NCBI RefSeq assembly: GCF_038595055.1
Contig: NZ_CP152002.1
Location: forward strand, 1,408,501 to 1,472,500
Direction of reading: 5' to 3'
DNA from: Paenibacillus sp. FSL R7-0345
GTDB taxonomy: Bacteria; Bacillota; Bacilli; Paenibacillales; Paenibacillaceae
DNA: 64,000 bases
The notes under the pieces are model-generated. The model searched no databases, was not told the origin of the DNA, and saw only the letters and a list, made by a program, of their open reading frames with translations. A program made the translations under genes and the position numbers. Shown piece by piece: positions 8,632 through 17,321 of this stretch (positions are counted from its first letter, which is position 1; every line of letters starts with the position of its first letter).

Positions 8632-9135
8632 ATGAAGCCGGATTCGCTGGATCATCACTATCAGAGTTATGTTCACGATATACATCGTTATTTGTACGCC
8701 CTCTGCCGCGATCACCACCTCGCCGAGGATTTGACACAGGAGACGTTTTACCGGGCCTATCTGTATCTGGAGGATTGCCGGGAGGAGCGGATCAAGCCCT
8801 GGCTGTTCCGGGTAGCCTATAATGCCTTTATTGATCATACGCGCAAAGCGCGCCGCAGTGTTCCGACAGAAGACTGGTATTTCAACAGTCTGCCGCATCC
8901 GGAGACTACGGAAGAGGTATTCATGCGGCGGCAGCGGATGGAGGCATTGGCTGACTCTGTCGGCAGGCTTCCGGAGGTGCAGCGCCATGCGCTGCTGCTG
9001 CATGATTTTCACGGGATCGCTTATAAGGATGCCGCGGACATCATGGAGGTCAGTCTGCCGCAATATAAGATACTGATCTTCCGGGCGAGGCAGAAGCTGC
9101 GGGAAGAAGAACGGAGGAGTAGCGGATATGAGTGA
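8632..9135 (+). CDS. ECF-type RNA polymerase sigma factor (SigM-like)
   Basis: A 167-residue sigma-70 family protein with two regions. Region 2 contains AEDLTQETFYRAYLYL and WLFRVAYNAFIDHTRK, for core binding and -10 recognition. Region 4 contains LPEVQRHALLLHDFHGIAYKDAADIM, a helix-turn-helix for -35 recognition. An in-frame GTG at 8608 exists, but the ATG at 8632 directly follows GGGGGGAGGGA and was chosen. The gene overlaps its anti-sigma partner by 8 bases, as in B. subtilis sigM-yhdL. ECF sigma factors of this type respond to cell-envelope stress; that role is inferred from family and partner. Confidence 0.88.
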   Translation: MKPDSLDHHYQSYVHDIHRYLYALCRDHHLAEDLTQETFYRAYLYLEDCREERIKPWLFRVAYNAFIDHTRKARRSVPTEDWYFNSLPHPETTEEVFMRRQRMEALADSVGRLPEVQRHALLLHDFHGIAYKDAADIMEVSLPQYKILIFRARQKLREEERRSSGYE

Positions 9136-10339
9136 AGAGTTTAAGGAAAAGCTGCGCAAATACAGTGAAGGCAGCCTGCCGGAGACAGAACGGGCGGAGA
9201 TGGAACAGGAGCTGGATAAGCTGGAGGCTTATCAGGGCTATCTGGATGAGCTGATGGAGCGGGATGAGGAGCAGTCTGCGCAGAAGGCAGCGTGGAGGTC
9301 CGGCCCGATGACGGCTGATGGCGGAGGTAAATCGCCGTTAAAAAAGAAAAAAAAGGCGGCTAACAGAGAGAAACGGATAATCCGCCGGGGCAAATGGAAG
9401 GCCCGCATCTCTAATACGATGACTGTGCTGTCAGCCTTTCTGACTATTACAGTTATTAGTTCGATCATAACGGCTGTTTATTACAGCACGGGAGAGCGGG
9501 GGGAAACTTACCGGGATGTTATCTCCTCAGCTATTGCAGTTTCACGCCCCAATACAGTCGTACATTTAAATTCCGATGCCACAACTTTTTTCAGAATGAA
9601 TTATTCAGGCAGACTGCTGAAGCAGGTCGGAAGTGATCAGGTCGATGCGGGCAGCTACTCTACCCAGATGTTGTTCGGGCTTGGGGGAGTAGGAACCTAT
9701 AACTGGACCGATGAGCGTACTTCCCGCCAATTTTTCACCTATCCGCAGGATGGCCAGTCTCAGGGTATTGACGATAGTGAGCAGTGGGAGCGTCTTGATA
9801 AGCTGCCGGAGGGCACGGTGGCCGAAGCCTATCTTTCTCTCGACCAGCTGTACAGCACAGATGAGCTGCTGAAAAAGCTGGAGCCGCTGAATGTGCTGCC
9901 CGTCTGGTTCGCCGTGGATGATGGCCTCAGTACCGCCAATGCTGTGGTAACCAGCCCGCTGGGCTTCCCTTATCAGCCGATCTGGCATGCTAAGGATATG
10001 ACAATACAGTCGGCTACAACGGAGAAGCGGGGCTGGTTCAGCAGTGTAACCTCCAGCTCCTCCAGTTCACCTTCCGTTGAGGATTACGGGAGCAGCGGGC
10101 TCCGTGAGCAGAACTTTCTCGATACGCTGCGGCTGCTTGGAGAATATAAACTTCTGTCCGGGAATGCCGGATTATTCTTAGACTTGGAGAAATCGCTAAA
10201 CTATATTGAGAAGAATGGAGTCCAGCTATACGGCGTGGTTGTTACTGGACCGGTTAAGGAGCTGCTGGGGCTGCAGGAGGATACATGGATCAGTCAGATC
10301 CGGATCGGTGAGGTGCGGCTGTGGAACTGGCGGGACTAA
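9128..10339 (+). CDS. Membrane anti-sigma factor, sigma-regulator family (YhdL-like)
   Basis: A 403-residue protein. A cytoplasmic N-terminal part (about 1-95) is rich in charge and includes a Lys tract near residue 75. One transmembrane helix follows at about 97-120, then a large extracytoplasmic domain to the end. This matches the Sigma_reg_N/Sigma_reg_C architecture of anti-sigma factors such as YhdL, which hold an ECF sigma factor at the membrane until stress releases it. The start overlaps the sigma gene (ATGAGTGAAG within the last codons), so the pair should be translationally coupled. Confidence 0.85.
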   Translation: MSEEFKEKLRKYSEGSLPETERAEMEQELDKLEAYQGYLDELMERDEEQSAQKAAWRSGPMTADGGGKSPLKKKKKAANREKRIIRRGKWKARISNTMTVLSAFLTITVISSIITAVYYSTGERGETYRDVISSAIAVSRPNTVVHLNSDATTFFRMNYSGRLLKQVGSDQVDAGSYSTQMLFGLGGVGTYNWTDERTSRQFFTYPQDGQSQGIDDSEQWERLDKLPEGTVAEAYLSLDQLYSTDELLKKLEPLNVLPVWFAVDDGLSTANAVVTSPLGFPYQPIWHAKDMTIQSATTEKRGWFSSVTSSSSSSPSVEDYGSSGLREQNFLDTLRLLGEYKLLSGNAGLFLDLEKSLNYIEKNGVQLYGVVVTGPVKELLGLQEDTWISQIRIGEVRLWNWRD

Positions 10340-10544
10340 AGCTGGGCTGAGGCGGACAGATTCAGGGCTGGTGTAACAGGGGCATACCTTTCGCGAAAAG
10401 GGGTGTCCCTGTTTGCGGATGATAGCGCTTTACTTGCTTCTGCCTGCTGCAAATCGTACAATAATCTGAAAATATGCATTCGCTGAAGCCATGATAGATA
10501 CACAAGATTATTATGCAGATTATGCAGATTAGGAGCTGAATCAG

Positions 10545-11051
10545 ATGAAAGTAGGAGTCGTATCCGATACCCATATGCCGCGGTCAGCCAAGGCGCTGCC
10601 GCAGGCGCTTGTGGAGGAATTCCGCCACGTCGACCAGATTCTCCATCTTGGCGACTGGGTAGCTATGGAAATTTATGATCTGCTGGCCGAGCTTGCCCCG
10701 GTGGAGGGGATTGCCGGCAATAACGACGGCCAGGAGATTATCAGCCGTTTCGGAGAACAAAAGATTGTTACCCTGGACGGGGTACGGATCGGATTGATCC
10801 ACGGGCATGCCCCGTACTCGCGTAAAGGGACGGACGGTAATGCACTGCTGGCCTTTGAAGGCCAGGAGGTGGACTGCATCCTGTTCGGCCATTCCCATCA
10901 GCCGCTGATGCGCAGGGAGAACGGCGTCCTGCTGTTTAATCCTGGCTCGCCTACCGACAAACGGCGGGAGAAGCAGTATTCCTTCGGAATCCTGGATATT
11001 GAAGACGGTAAAATCAGCGCCCGGCATGTCTTCTACGACTCCAAAGAGTAG
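10545..11051 (+). CDS. Metallophosphoesterase, YfcE/MJ0936 family
   Basis: A 168-residue calcineurin-like phosphodiesterase. The dimetal-centre motifs occur in order: SDTH (residues 7-10), HLGD, GNND, HGH and GHSH, followed by NPGSPTDKR, which is typical of the YfcE/MJ0936 subfamily. Such enzymes hydrolyse phosphodiesters in vitro with Mn2+, and their natural substrates are uncertain. TAGGAGCTGAATCAG before the ATG gives a good ribosome-binding site. The gene appears monocistronic or at the head of the group with the downstream GNAT and HAD genes. Confidence 0.92.
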   Translation: MKVGVVSDTHMPRSAKALPQALVEEFRHVDQILHLGDWVAMEIYDLLAELAPVEGIAGNNDGQEIISRFGEQKIVTLDGVRIGLIHGHAPYSRKGTDGNALLAFEGQEVDCILFGHSHQPLMRRENGVLLFNPGSPTDKRREKQYSFGILDIEDGKISARHVFYDSKE

Positions 11052-11166
11052 CGGAGGCAGGGCTTTTATCCAAATGATCCATCATTCTCTCCATGGTCAG
11101 GCAGGGGAGGTTATTTTACAATTTCCCTATAATAAAAGCCGCAGTGCTGAAAAGAGGGAATGAAGG

Positions 11167-11631
11167 ATGGAAGCTTACCGTTTGGTGGAGGCGGAGTGGC
11201 AGGATGCGGAGCTGATTACGCCGCTGTTCAATGATTACAGGGTGTATTACGGGCAGCAGCCCGACCCCGCAGGAGCTTTAATATTTTTGCAGGAAAGGCT
11301 GAAGGCAGAGGAATCTGTTATTTTTATGGCGGTAAAAGATGAGGCTGGCAGCAGACAAGCCGGTGGCTTCGCACAGCTCTACCCGTCGTTCTCGTCGCTG
11401 ACCATGCAGCGGCTGTGGGTACTGAATGATCTGTACGTAGCGGAGCATTTGCGCGGGCAGGGTCTGGGCAAGCTGCTGCTGGAAGGCGTACGCGAGTATG
11501 CCTTGAGTACAGGAAGCAAAGGGCTGACGCTGACCACCATGACGGATAATGTCCGGGCACAGCGATTGTATGAGGCTCAAGGGTACGTAAGGGATGAAGA
11601 ATTTTATACGTATGATCTTATTTTTAAATGA
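11167..11631 (+). CDS. GNAT family N-acetyltransferase
   Basis: A 154-residue acetyltransferase. The acetyl-CoA-binding loop is LRGQGLGKLLLEGVREYA (about residues 97-114), preceded by the beta-strand LNDLYVAEH and followed by TMTDNVRAQRLYEAQGY, the usual C-terminal helix and strand. Substrate unknown. It is separated by 24 bases from the HAD hydrolase gene, so the two are probably cotranscribed. The ATG at 11167 has only a modest GAGGGAATGAAGG upstream. Confidence 0.88.
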   Translation: MEAYRLVEAEWQDAELITPLFNDYRVYYGQQPDPAGALIFLQERLKAEESVIFMAVKDEAGSRQAGGFAQLYPSFSSLTMQRLWVLNDLYVAEHLRGQGLGKLLLEGVREYALSTGSKGLTLTTMTDNVRAQRLYEAQGYVRDEEFYTYDLIFK

Positions 11632-11655
11632 TAGCTTCAAGTAAGGAGAATTATC

Positions 11656-12366
11656 GTGGATAACAGCAGTAAATTAGCGGTGTTTTTTGATCTGGATGAT
11701 ACGCTGTACGACCATCTGGTGCCGTTTCGTGAAGCGGTGCGTGAGGTGCTGGCGCCGGATGAGGGCAGTCTTGATTACGCGGAATTATTTTATACTGTAA
11801 GGCATCACAGCGATCTGCTCTGGCCCAAGTACCTGAGCGGTGAGCTTGAGCTGGAGGAGACGCGGGTGCTGCGGCTGGAGCTGGCTTTTGCCGAGTATGG
11901 CATAGCGCTTAGCCGGGAGCAGGCGGAACAGGTGCAGGCGGCCTATATCGGGCGGCAGTACACGATTGAAATGATCGACGGGGTGGAAGAGCAGATCAGG
12001 CGCTTCCTGGCTATCGGGCATAAGGTGGGGGTTATCACCAACGGGCCGAAGGAGCATCAGACGAGCAAGCTGCGGGGTCTGGGTATCGACAAGCTGATTC
12101 CCGCAGAGATGATCTTTATTTCAGATGCGGTTGGACTGGCCAAGCCGGACCCGGCGATTTTCAGGCATGTCAATGAAGCTACGGGAACTACTCCGGACAA
12201 CTCGCTGTATGTCGGCGACACCTGGGATAATGATGTGGTTGGCGCATTGTCGGCCGGCTGGAAGGTATGCTGGTACAATCCCCGCGGCAGACAGCCGCGT
12301 ACGGAGCATGTGCCGAGTTATGTTTTTGCGGATTATGAAGAGTTTAGCAGGCTTCCTCTGATCTGA
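11656..12366 (+). CDS. HAD superfamily hydrolase (YjjG-like phosphatase)
   Basis: A 236-residue haloacid dehalogenase-like phosphatase. Motif I is DLDDTLYD near residue 12, with nucleophile and acid Asp. Motif II is VITNGPKEHQ, motif III is K in KPDPAIF, and motif IV is VGDTWDNDV. The helical cap between residues about 20 and 95 places it in subfamily IA, with YjjG (nucleotidase) and phosphoglycolate phosphatases. The start is GTG at 11656, seven bases after AAGGAG; no ATG fits. It is the last gene before a strong terminator. Confidence 0.9.
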   Translation: MDNSSKLAVFFDLDDTLYDHLVPFREAVREVLAPDEGSLDYAELFYTVRHHSDLLWPKYLSGELELEETRVLRLELAFAEYGIALSREQAEQVQAAYIGRQYTIEMIDGVEEQIRRFLAIGHKVGVITNGPKEHQTSKLRGLGIDKLIPAEMIFISDAVGLAKPDPAIFRHVNEATGTTPDNSLYVGDTWDNDVVGALSAGWKVCWYNPRGRQPRTEHVPSYVFADYEEFSRLPLI

Positions 12367-12396
12367 GGGTCTGGTGGAATACAAAGATAACAGCAA

Positions 12397-12429
12397 GCGG
12401 CAGAGCCTGGGCTCTGCCGCTTTTTTTTT
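12397..12429 (+). terminator. Intrinsic terminator
   Basis: A 10-bp perfect stem GCGGCAGAGC / GCTCTGCCGC with a CTGG loop and nine T. Confidence 0.92.
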
Positions 12430-12539
12430 CATATACAAATATTATATAGTTTGAGCTTATCGATGAGGACGCTTCTGCGATAGAAATAACCACGCTAACC
12501 CACTGCAGCTCCAAAATTCCTCTCCGCTATTCTTTCCTT

Positions 12540-12760
12540 TGTGTATAAATCCATATAGCTGCACTTTCTGCAATTAAACCAGTGGATATCAGCTTTTTCA
12601 GCGGATAGCTGCATTTTGTACAACTAAATCAGCCTGAAACAGCAAAAATCAGCATTATTCCCTTTTTTAATTGCATAGAGTGCAGTTAAGCAGCAGAGGC
12701 GCGGGAAAAACAGGTGTTTTAGTTGTATGAACTACAATTAAAGCTATATTGCTTGAATGG
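12540..12760. repeat. Intergenic repeat cluster, TGCA(C/T)TTTGTACAACTA family
   Basis: Within the 450-base gap between the HAD gene and apbE are four degenerate copies of a short element: near 12555 (AGCTGCACTTTCTGCAATTA), 12606 (AGCTGCATTTTGTACAACTA), and in the opposite orientation near 12672 and 12720. A second cluster of the same family lies at 23995-24195. No ORF or terminator is made from them. The rest of the gap holds nothing I recognise. Confidence 0.6.
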
Positions 12761-12837
12761 ATAATTCCATTTAGCATGACAGAAAGCACGCCTGGATATG
12801 AGATTAAATGTAAAACTGATGGATAGGTCAAAGATAG

Positions 12838-12871
12838 GAAAAGGAGGGCTGAGTGCCCCCCCTTTTTTTTG
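12838..12871. terminator. Intrinsic terminator downstream of apbE
   Basis: Stem formed by AGGAGGGC and GCCCCCCCTT with a TGAGT loop, followed by eight T on the + strand and TCCTTTT on the minus strand. Confidence 0.6.
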
Positions 12872-12886
12872 TATGTGCATATAAAG

Positions 12887-14005
12887 TTATTCTGCAAAAG
12901 TATACGTCGGATCAGTCAGCTGCAGTCTGTCTCTGATTCCTGAGGTAGCATAGATCTTATTGTCATCAGTAATGAAGAAGGCCTCAATATTTTCCGGCAG
13001 AGCTTCCAGATACTTCATACCCTCTTCCAGACCCATCAGGAATACACCGGTGGACAAGGCATCTGCGTCTGTTGCATTCGGACTCATAATGGTAATGCTC
13101 TTCAGCCCGTTCTGGGAAGGATAGCCTGTCCGCGGGTCAAGAATATGATGGTAACGGACGCCATCCTGCATGAAATAACGCTCGTATACGCCCGAAGCAT
13201 CAATAACTTCATCAGTGATCTTAATGGTGCCCAGCTGTGTGCCGCGGCTCTGATCCGGGTCCTGCAGGCCGATGTTCCAAGGGGAGCCGTTCGGCTTGTT
13301 GCCAAGGGCGATAATGCTGCTGCCCCCAAGGTTAATCATCGCGCTATCCAGCCCCTGCTCCTTCAGGTAGTCAGCGATCCGGTCAGCGGCATAACCCTTG
13401 CCGATTCCGCCCATGTCCAGCACCATGCCTTCTCTGGCAAGCTTGATTGTCTTGGCGTTCTCATCAATAATAATATCCTTATAATTAATCAGGCTCTTCG
13501 CTGCATCGATATCGGCCTGATCAGGGACATGCTCGCCGCCTTCGCCAATCGCCCACAGGTCCACCAGCGGCCCGATTGTCGGCTCATACAGTCCGTCCAT
13601 ATCCTCGGCATACTTGATCGACTGCTTCACAATATCCAGTGTTTCGTCGGATACAGCTACTGCTTCCTTGCCGGCGGCCTGGTTCACGGCATACAATTCA
13701 CCGTCTTCCTTGGTGCGGCTGAACTGGGTATCCATACGCTCCAGCATGCTCTGGATATCATCCATATTTTGCTGGGTGGCATCGTTACCGAATATCTTGA
13801 TGTTCACAACGGTATCATAGATATAAAAAGTCTGCGCCAGTGACTTGGTTCCGCCTTCTTCCGCTACAGTTGCGCCTCCCGGGGTTTCGGTTGCAGCTGT
13901 ATTGCCGCTGTCGTCCCCTTTACCGCTGACGGCAAACCAGACAACAACAGCCGCAATAATGACCAGTCCGGCCAGAATAAGCAGCATTTTTTTGTTTTTA
14001 AACAT
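12887..14005 (-). CDS. apbE: FAD:protein FMN transferase
   Basis: A 372-residue ApbE-family flavin transferase, which attaches FMN to Thr or Ser of partner proteins on the outer face of the membrane using FAD and Mg2+/Mn2+. An N-terminal membrane anchor spans residues 7-26. No lipobox Cys is present, unlike many family members. The family motifs GGIGKGYAADRIADYL (FAD/metal region) and the late HILDPRTGYPSQNG are intact. The gene is monocistronic and divergent from the TetR gene. No obvious flavinylation target (NqrC/RnfG or FMN-binding domain protein) is in the window. Confidence 0.93.
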   Translation of the reverse strand: MFKNKKMLLILAGLVIIAAVVVWFAVSGKGDDSGNTAATETPGGATVAEEGGTKSLAQTFYIYDTVVNIKIFGNDATQQNMDDIQSMLERMDTQFSRTKEDGELYAVNQAAGKEAVAVSDETLDIVKQSIKYAEDMDGLYEPTIGPLVDLWAIGEGGEHVPDQADIDAAKSLINYKDIIIDENAKTIKLAREGMVLDMGGIGKGYAADRIADYLKEQGLDSAMINLGGSSIIALGNKPNGSPWNIGLQDPDQSRGTQLGTIKITDEVIDASGVYERYFMQDGVRYHHILDPRTGYPSQNGLKSITIMSPNATDADALSTGVFLMGLEEGMKYLEALPENIEAFFITDDNKIYATSGIRDRLQLTDPTYTFAE

Positions 14006-14206
14006 ATTCCACCATCCATAATGTAGTTTCTAGATCACATCCTTCTTATCATACCCCAGAAAGAATGGCAATGGATACTAATTTCATGACATTTTACGGA
14101 TAACCTGAGGCCTGTCCATTGATAAACGATTGGATATAAAAGATAAGGAAGAAATAAATTTTAAATAAGTGGTTGTCTTATTCCCGCAGACATGTTAAAT
14201 TACTTA

Positions 14207-14257
14207 TTGACCGATTGACCAGAAAATGAAATTAGTCAATTCTGGTGTTTTCCAGAA
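14207..14257. promoter_or_regulatory. Candidate TetR operator region
   Basis: Inverted repeats overlap directly upstream of the TetR start: CCAGAA (14219-14224) with TTCTGG (14240-14245), the same TTCTGG with CCAGAA (14252-14257), and ATTGAC (14214-14219) with GTCAAT (14235-14240). There is also a TTGACC direct repeat (14207-14212 and 14215-14220). The position suits autoregulation. Confidence 0.45.
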
Positions 14258-14274
14258 GAAAGGGAGCCCAAGTC

Positions 14275-14847
14275 ATGTCGATCGACCGCAAAGCGTTAAT
14301 TCTTCAGGCAGCAACCAAATCCTTTGTCCAGTTCGGTTATAAAGCGACCACGATGGAGCAGGTATCCAAGATTGCCAATGTCGGCAAGGGAACGATCTAT
14401 ACGTTTTTCAAGACAAAGGAAGAGCTGTTTGAGGAAATTCTGGACAAGGCCACCCAGGAGTTAACCTCAGTCATGAACCGGATTGCCGCTGAGGAAAACA
14501 CTTTTACCCATAAGCTGTTTAATCTGCTTGATTCGATTCTGGAGTTCCGCTCCGATCATGAGCTGTTCGTGAAGCTGGCCCAGGAGGTGCGTGACATCGG
14601 GACAGCGCAGGCCCTGGAAGGGGTGAAGCGGATGGAGGATTATGCGCTGGACTTTCTGCGGCAGCAGATTGAGACAGCCATCACCAGAGGTGAAGTCAAG
14701 TCCTGTGATTCCAGTGTGGCGGCATTTATGATTCTGCGTCTCTATCTGGCGCTGACAACCGAATGGAACAAAGCGCATGAGCCGCTGGATGAGGCCCGGA
14801 TCAAGGAGCATATGATGCTGTTCATTTCTAACGGTATTCTCAAGTAA
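14275..14847 (+). CDS. TetR/AcrR family regulator
   Basis: A 190-residue repressor-type protein. The N-terminal helix-turn-helix is typical: KALILQAATKSFVQFGYKAT followed by EQVSKIANVGKGTIYTFFKTKEEL. The C-terminal all-helical ligand and dimer domain is not diagnostic. An in-frame GTG at 14245 is possible, but the ATG at 14275 follows AAAGGGAG and gives the usual family N-terminus. The next gene encodes a YhgE/Pip membrane protein in the same direction, so this regulator probably controls itself and that gene. Confidence 0.9.
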   Translation: MSIDRKALILQAATKSFVQFGYKATTMEQVSKIANVGKGTIYTFFKTKEELFEEILDKATQELTSVMNRIAAEENTFTHKLFNLLDSILEFRSDHELFVKLAQEVRDIGTAQALEGVKRMEDYALDFLRQQIETAITRGEVKSCDSSVAAFMILRLYLALTTEWNKAHEPLDEARIKEHMMLFISNGILK

Positions 14848-14859
14848 AGTTGAACATTC

Positions 14860-14887
14860 TAGCCTGTGAAGGGCTATTTTTTTCCTT
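14860..14887 (+). terminator. Short terminator-like hairpin after tetR
   Basis: Stem TAGCC / GGCTA with a seven-base loop and a run of eight T. It could partly separate tetR from the YhgE/Pip gene. Confidence 0.55.
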
Positions 14888-14949
14888 AAATAATGAATGA
14901 TCATGAAAGTTTTCATACATTTACAAATTAAAGAACGAGGGTGAAACCT

Positions 14950-17046
14950 GTGAGAGCCATTAATGTGTTCTGGAAAGATTTAAAGATTCTGCTCGGGAAA
15001 CCGATGCTGCTGATTACGCTGCTTGGTGTGTCGGCACTGCCGATGCTGTACAGCGGGTTCCTCGTGGAAGGCTCCTGGGACCCTTACGGAAATACAGGCA
15101 AGCTTCCTGTTGCTGTAGTCAACCTTGATAAAGGAGCGCAGTACGAGGGGAAGACGATGGATGTCGGCAATGATTTTGTGGATGAATTAAAAACAAACAC
15201 CGATTTCAACTGGAAATTTGTTGATGCGGCCGAAGCTGAAGACGGTATGGCGCACAACCGCTATTATATGACCATTACGATCCCGGCGGACTTTTCGCAA
15301 AATGCGACTACCCTGACTCAGGAGAAGCCGGTGCAGTCGGAGATTATTTTTGAGCCGAACAGCGACTATAACTTTGTCGCCGGACAGATCGGCAACAGTG
15401 CGATGAACAAGCTGAAATCGAAGCTGTCCGCGAAGATTACCGAGGCTTATACGCGCAGCATGTATGAGCAGGTAGATACGATTGCATCAGGCCTTGGAGA
15501 TGCCGGCAGCGGGGCAACTGAGCTGCAGGAAGGCGCTGACAAGCTGACAGACGGCCTGTCTACGCTGAAGACTAATCTGAGCAAGCTGTCCAGCGGTACA
15601 AGCGAGTTGCAGAGCGGACTGAAGCTGCTCTATAAAGGGGCAGGCAGCCTGAAGGACGGCACAGGTACGCTTACAGGCGGCGCTGCCGATCTGGCCGGCG
15701 GTCTGAGCCAGCTCTCGAAGGCGGAGCAGCAGCTGCAGGCCGGCGCTGCGAAATCGCAGAGCGGGGCCTCGCAGCTGGCCGCCGGACTGGAGAGCGCCAA
15801 GGACGGCAGCAGCAAGCTGACCGCCGGGCTGACTGCCTCCGAGGCAGCAAGCGGCCAGCTTGCTGCCGGCGCTTCGCTGGTAGCGGCCGGGCTTGACCAG
15901 ATGCTCGCAGCGACCCCGGAGCTGCAGGACAGCGAGCAGTTCCAGCAGCTGCTGGCTGCGAGCAAGCAGGTGGCCGCCGGCAGTACGCAGCTGCACAGCG
16001 GCCAGGAACAGCTGCTGGCGGGCAGCACGCAGCTGACGGAAGCGCAGCAGCAGCTGTATGACGGCGCTGCGGCACTGAGCAGCGGCGGAACGCAGCTGGT
16101 CACCGGTCTCAGCACATTCGGCGACAAGCTGAATGATGCGGCTTCCGGCAGCAGCAAGCTGGCTGACGGTGCGGTGGCCCTGAAGCAGGGTGCTTCGCAG
16201 CTGACTGAAGGGCTGACTAAGCTGGCCGGAGGCGTGGACGGCCTGTCCGAAGGCGCCGGCAAGCTGACAGACGGTGCCGGTGAGCTGCAGGACGGCTCCG
16301 GCAAGCTGGCCAGCGGCAGTGAAGAGCTGGCCCAAAAGCTTAATGACGCGGCAACGGAAACCGCCAGCGTCAACTCCAGCGATGACACTGTCAGCATGTT
16401 TGCTGAACCGGTCAAGCTGGTTGAGAACACCGACCGCAAGCTGGATCATTACGGGCTTGGCATCGCGCCTTATTTCTTATCGCTTGCACTCTTTATGGGT
16501 GCCCTGGTGTTTACGACTGTATTCTCCCTGCGGGAATCGAATGTGCCGGACGCCTCTCCGATGGGCAAATTCGCCAGCCGTACGCTGATGTTTATGCTCG
16601 TCAGTGTATTGCAGTCACTGCTTGCCGATGCAGTCCTCCTGTATGGCTTGAAGCTGCAGGTGCAGAGCGTACCGCTGTTCTACCTGTTTACTCTGATTGT
16701 CAGCTTCACCTTTACCATGATTGTCCAGGCGCTCGTTACCTGGCTGGATAATCCGGGCCGCTTCCTGGCGATCGTGCTGATGATCTTCCAGCTTACGTCC
16801 AGTGCCGGCACCTTCCCGTTGGAGCTGCTTCCGCAGTGGATGCAGAAGGTTAATCCATGGCTGCCGATGACCCACAGCATCGTCGGCTACAAAGCAATTA
16901 TCGCCAGCGGCGATTACGCCCTGATGCGCGAGCAGATCGTATATCTGCTGAGCTATGCCGCCCTGTTCCTGTGCCTGACGTTCTTCTATTTCCTGCGCCA
17001 GAACGGCAAACGGACGAAAACGCCGGCTCAAGAGCTGACCGCTTAA
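14950..17046 (+). CDS. YhgE/Pip family membrane protein (ABC-2 type permease-like)
   Basis: A protein of about 698 residues. One N-terminal transmembrane helix (about 15-35) is followed by an extracellular domain. A long region at about residues 180-475 is built of 11-residue-like units of the form LxxGaxxLxxG, a predicted helical or coiled-coil stalk. Five or six C-terminal transmembrane helices follow from about residue 500. This is the YhgE/Pip architecture, related to phage-infection protein and the ESX-associated YueB receptor. The GTG at 14950 has GAGGGTGA at good spacing; a GTG at 14941 is less likely. It follows the TetR gene. An export role is inferred only. Confidence 0.85.
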   Translation: MRAINVFWKDLKILLGKPMLLITLLGVSALPMLYSGFLVEGSWDPYGNTGKLPVAVVNLDKGAQYEGKTMDVGNDFVDELKTNTDFNWKFVDAAEAEDGMAHNRYYMTITIPADFSQNATTLTQEKPVQSEIIFEPNSDYNFVAGQIGNSAMNKLKSKLSAKITEAYTRSMYEQVDTIASGLGDAGSGATELQEGADKLTDGLSTLKTNLSKLSSGTSELQSGLKLLYKGAGSLKDGTGTLTGGAADLAGGLSQLSKAEQQLQAGAAKSQSGASQLAAGLESAKDGSSKLTAGLTASEAASGQLAAGASLVAAGLDQMLAATPELQDSEQFQQLLAASKQVAAGSTQLHSGQEQLLAGSTQLTEAQQQLYDGAAALSSGGTQLVTGLSTFGDKLNDAASGSSKLADGAVALKQGASQLTEGLTKLAGGVDGLSEGAGKLTDGAGELQDGSGKLASGSEELAQKLNDAATETASVNSSDDTVSMFAEPVKLVENTDRKLDHYGLGIAPYFLSLALFMGALVFTTVFSLRESNVPDASPMGKFASRTLMFMLVSVLQSLLADAVLLYGLKLQVQSVPLFYLFTLIVSFTFTMIVQALVTWLDNPGRFLAIVLMIFQLTSSAGTFPLELLPQWMQKVNPWLPMTHSIVGYKAIIASGDYALMREQIVYLLSYAALFLCLTFFYFLRQNGKRTKTPAQELTA

Positions 17047-17056
17047 ATGAACTGAA

Positions 17057-17094
17057 AACTCCCGCACGCCGGGTAAGGCGGTGCGGGAGTTTTT
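17057..17094 (+). terminator. Intrinsic terminator
   Basis: An 11-bp perfect stem AACTCCCGCAC / GTGCGGGAGTT followed by TTTG, directly after the YhgE/Pip gene. Confidence 0.88.
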
Positions 17095-17321
17095 GTGTGC
17101 GGAGCGGCGGATGGCTGCGGGCAGCGCAGCTGTGGGGGAGGGGGCGGTTCTCCAGGCTTATATCTTTGGGCGGCTGAAGGTGTGGCGTGGATGATACCTC
17201 AGTGCAGTAATATGTAAAGCTGCGAAGCTCCTTTACAATGATGCATTGCGGCAAGGCGCCGCTGATCTTTGTCTGTATGGCTTATTACCGATGAGGAGCT
17301 GGAGTACATGCTGAACGTCTG

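Noticed and set aside
15487-16449. 320-codon minus-strand frame antisense to the YhgE/Pip repeat region
   Set aside because: It is the mirror of the periodic LxxG repeats and has no start signal.
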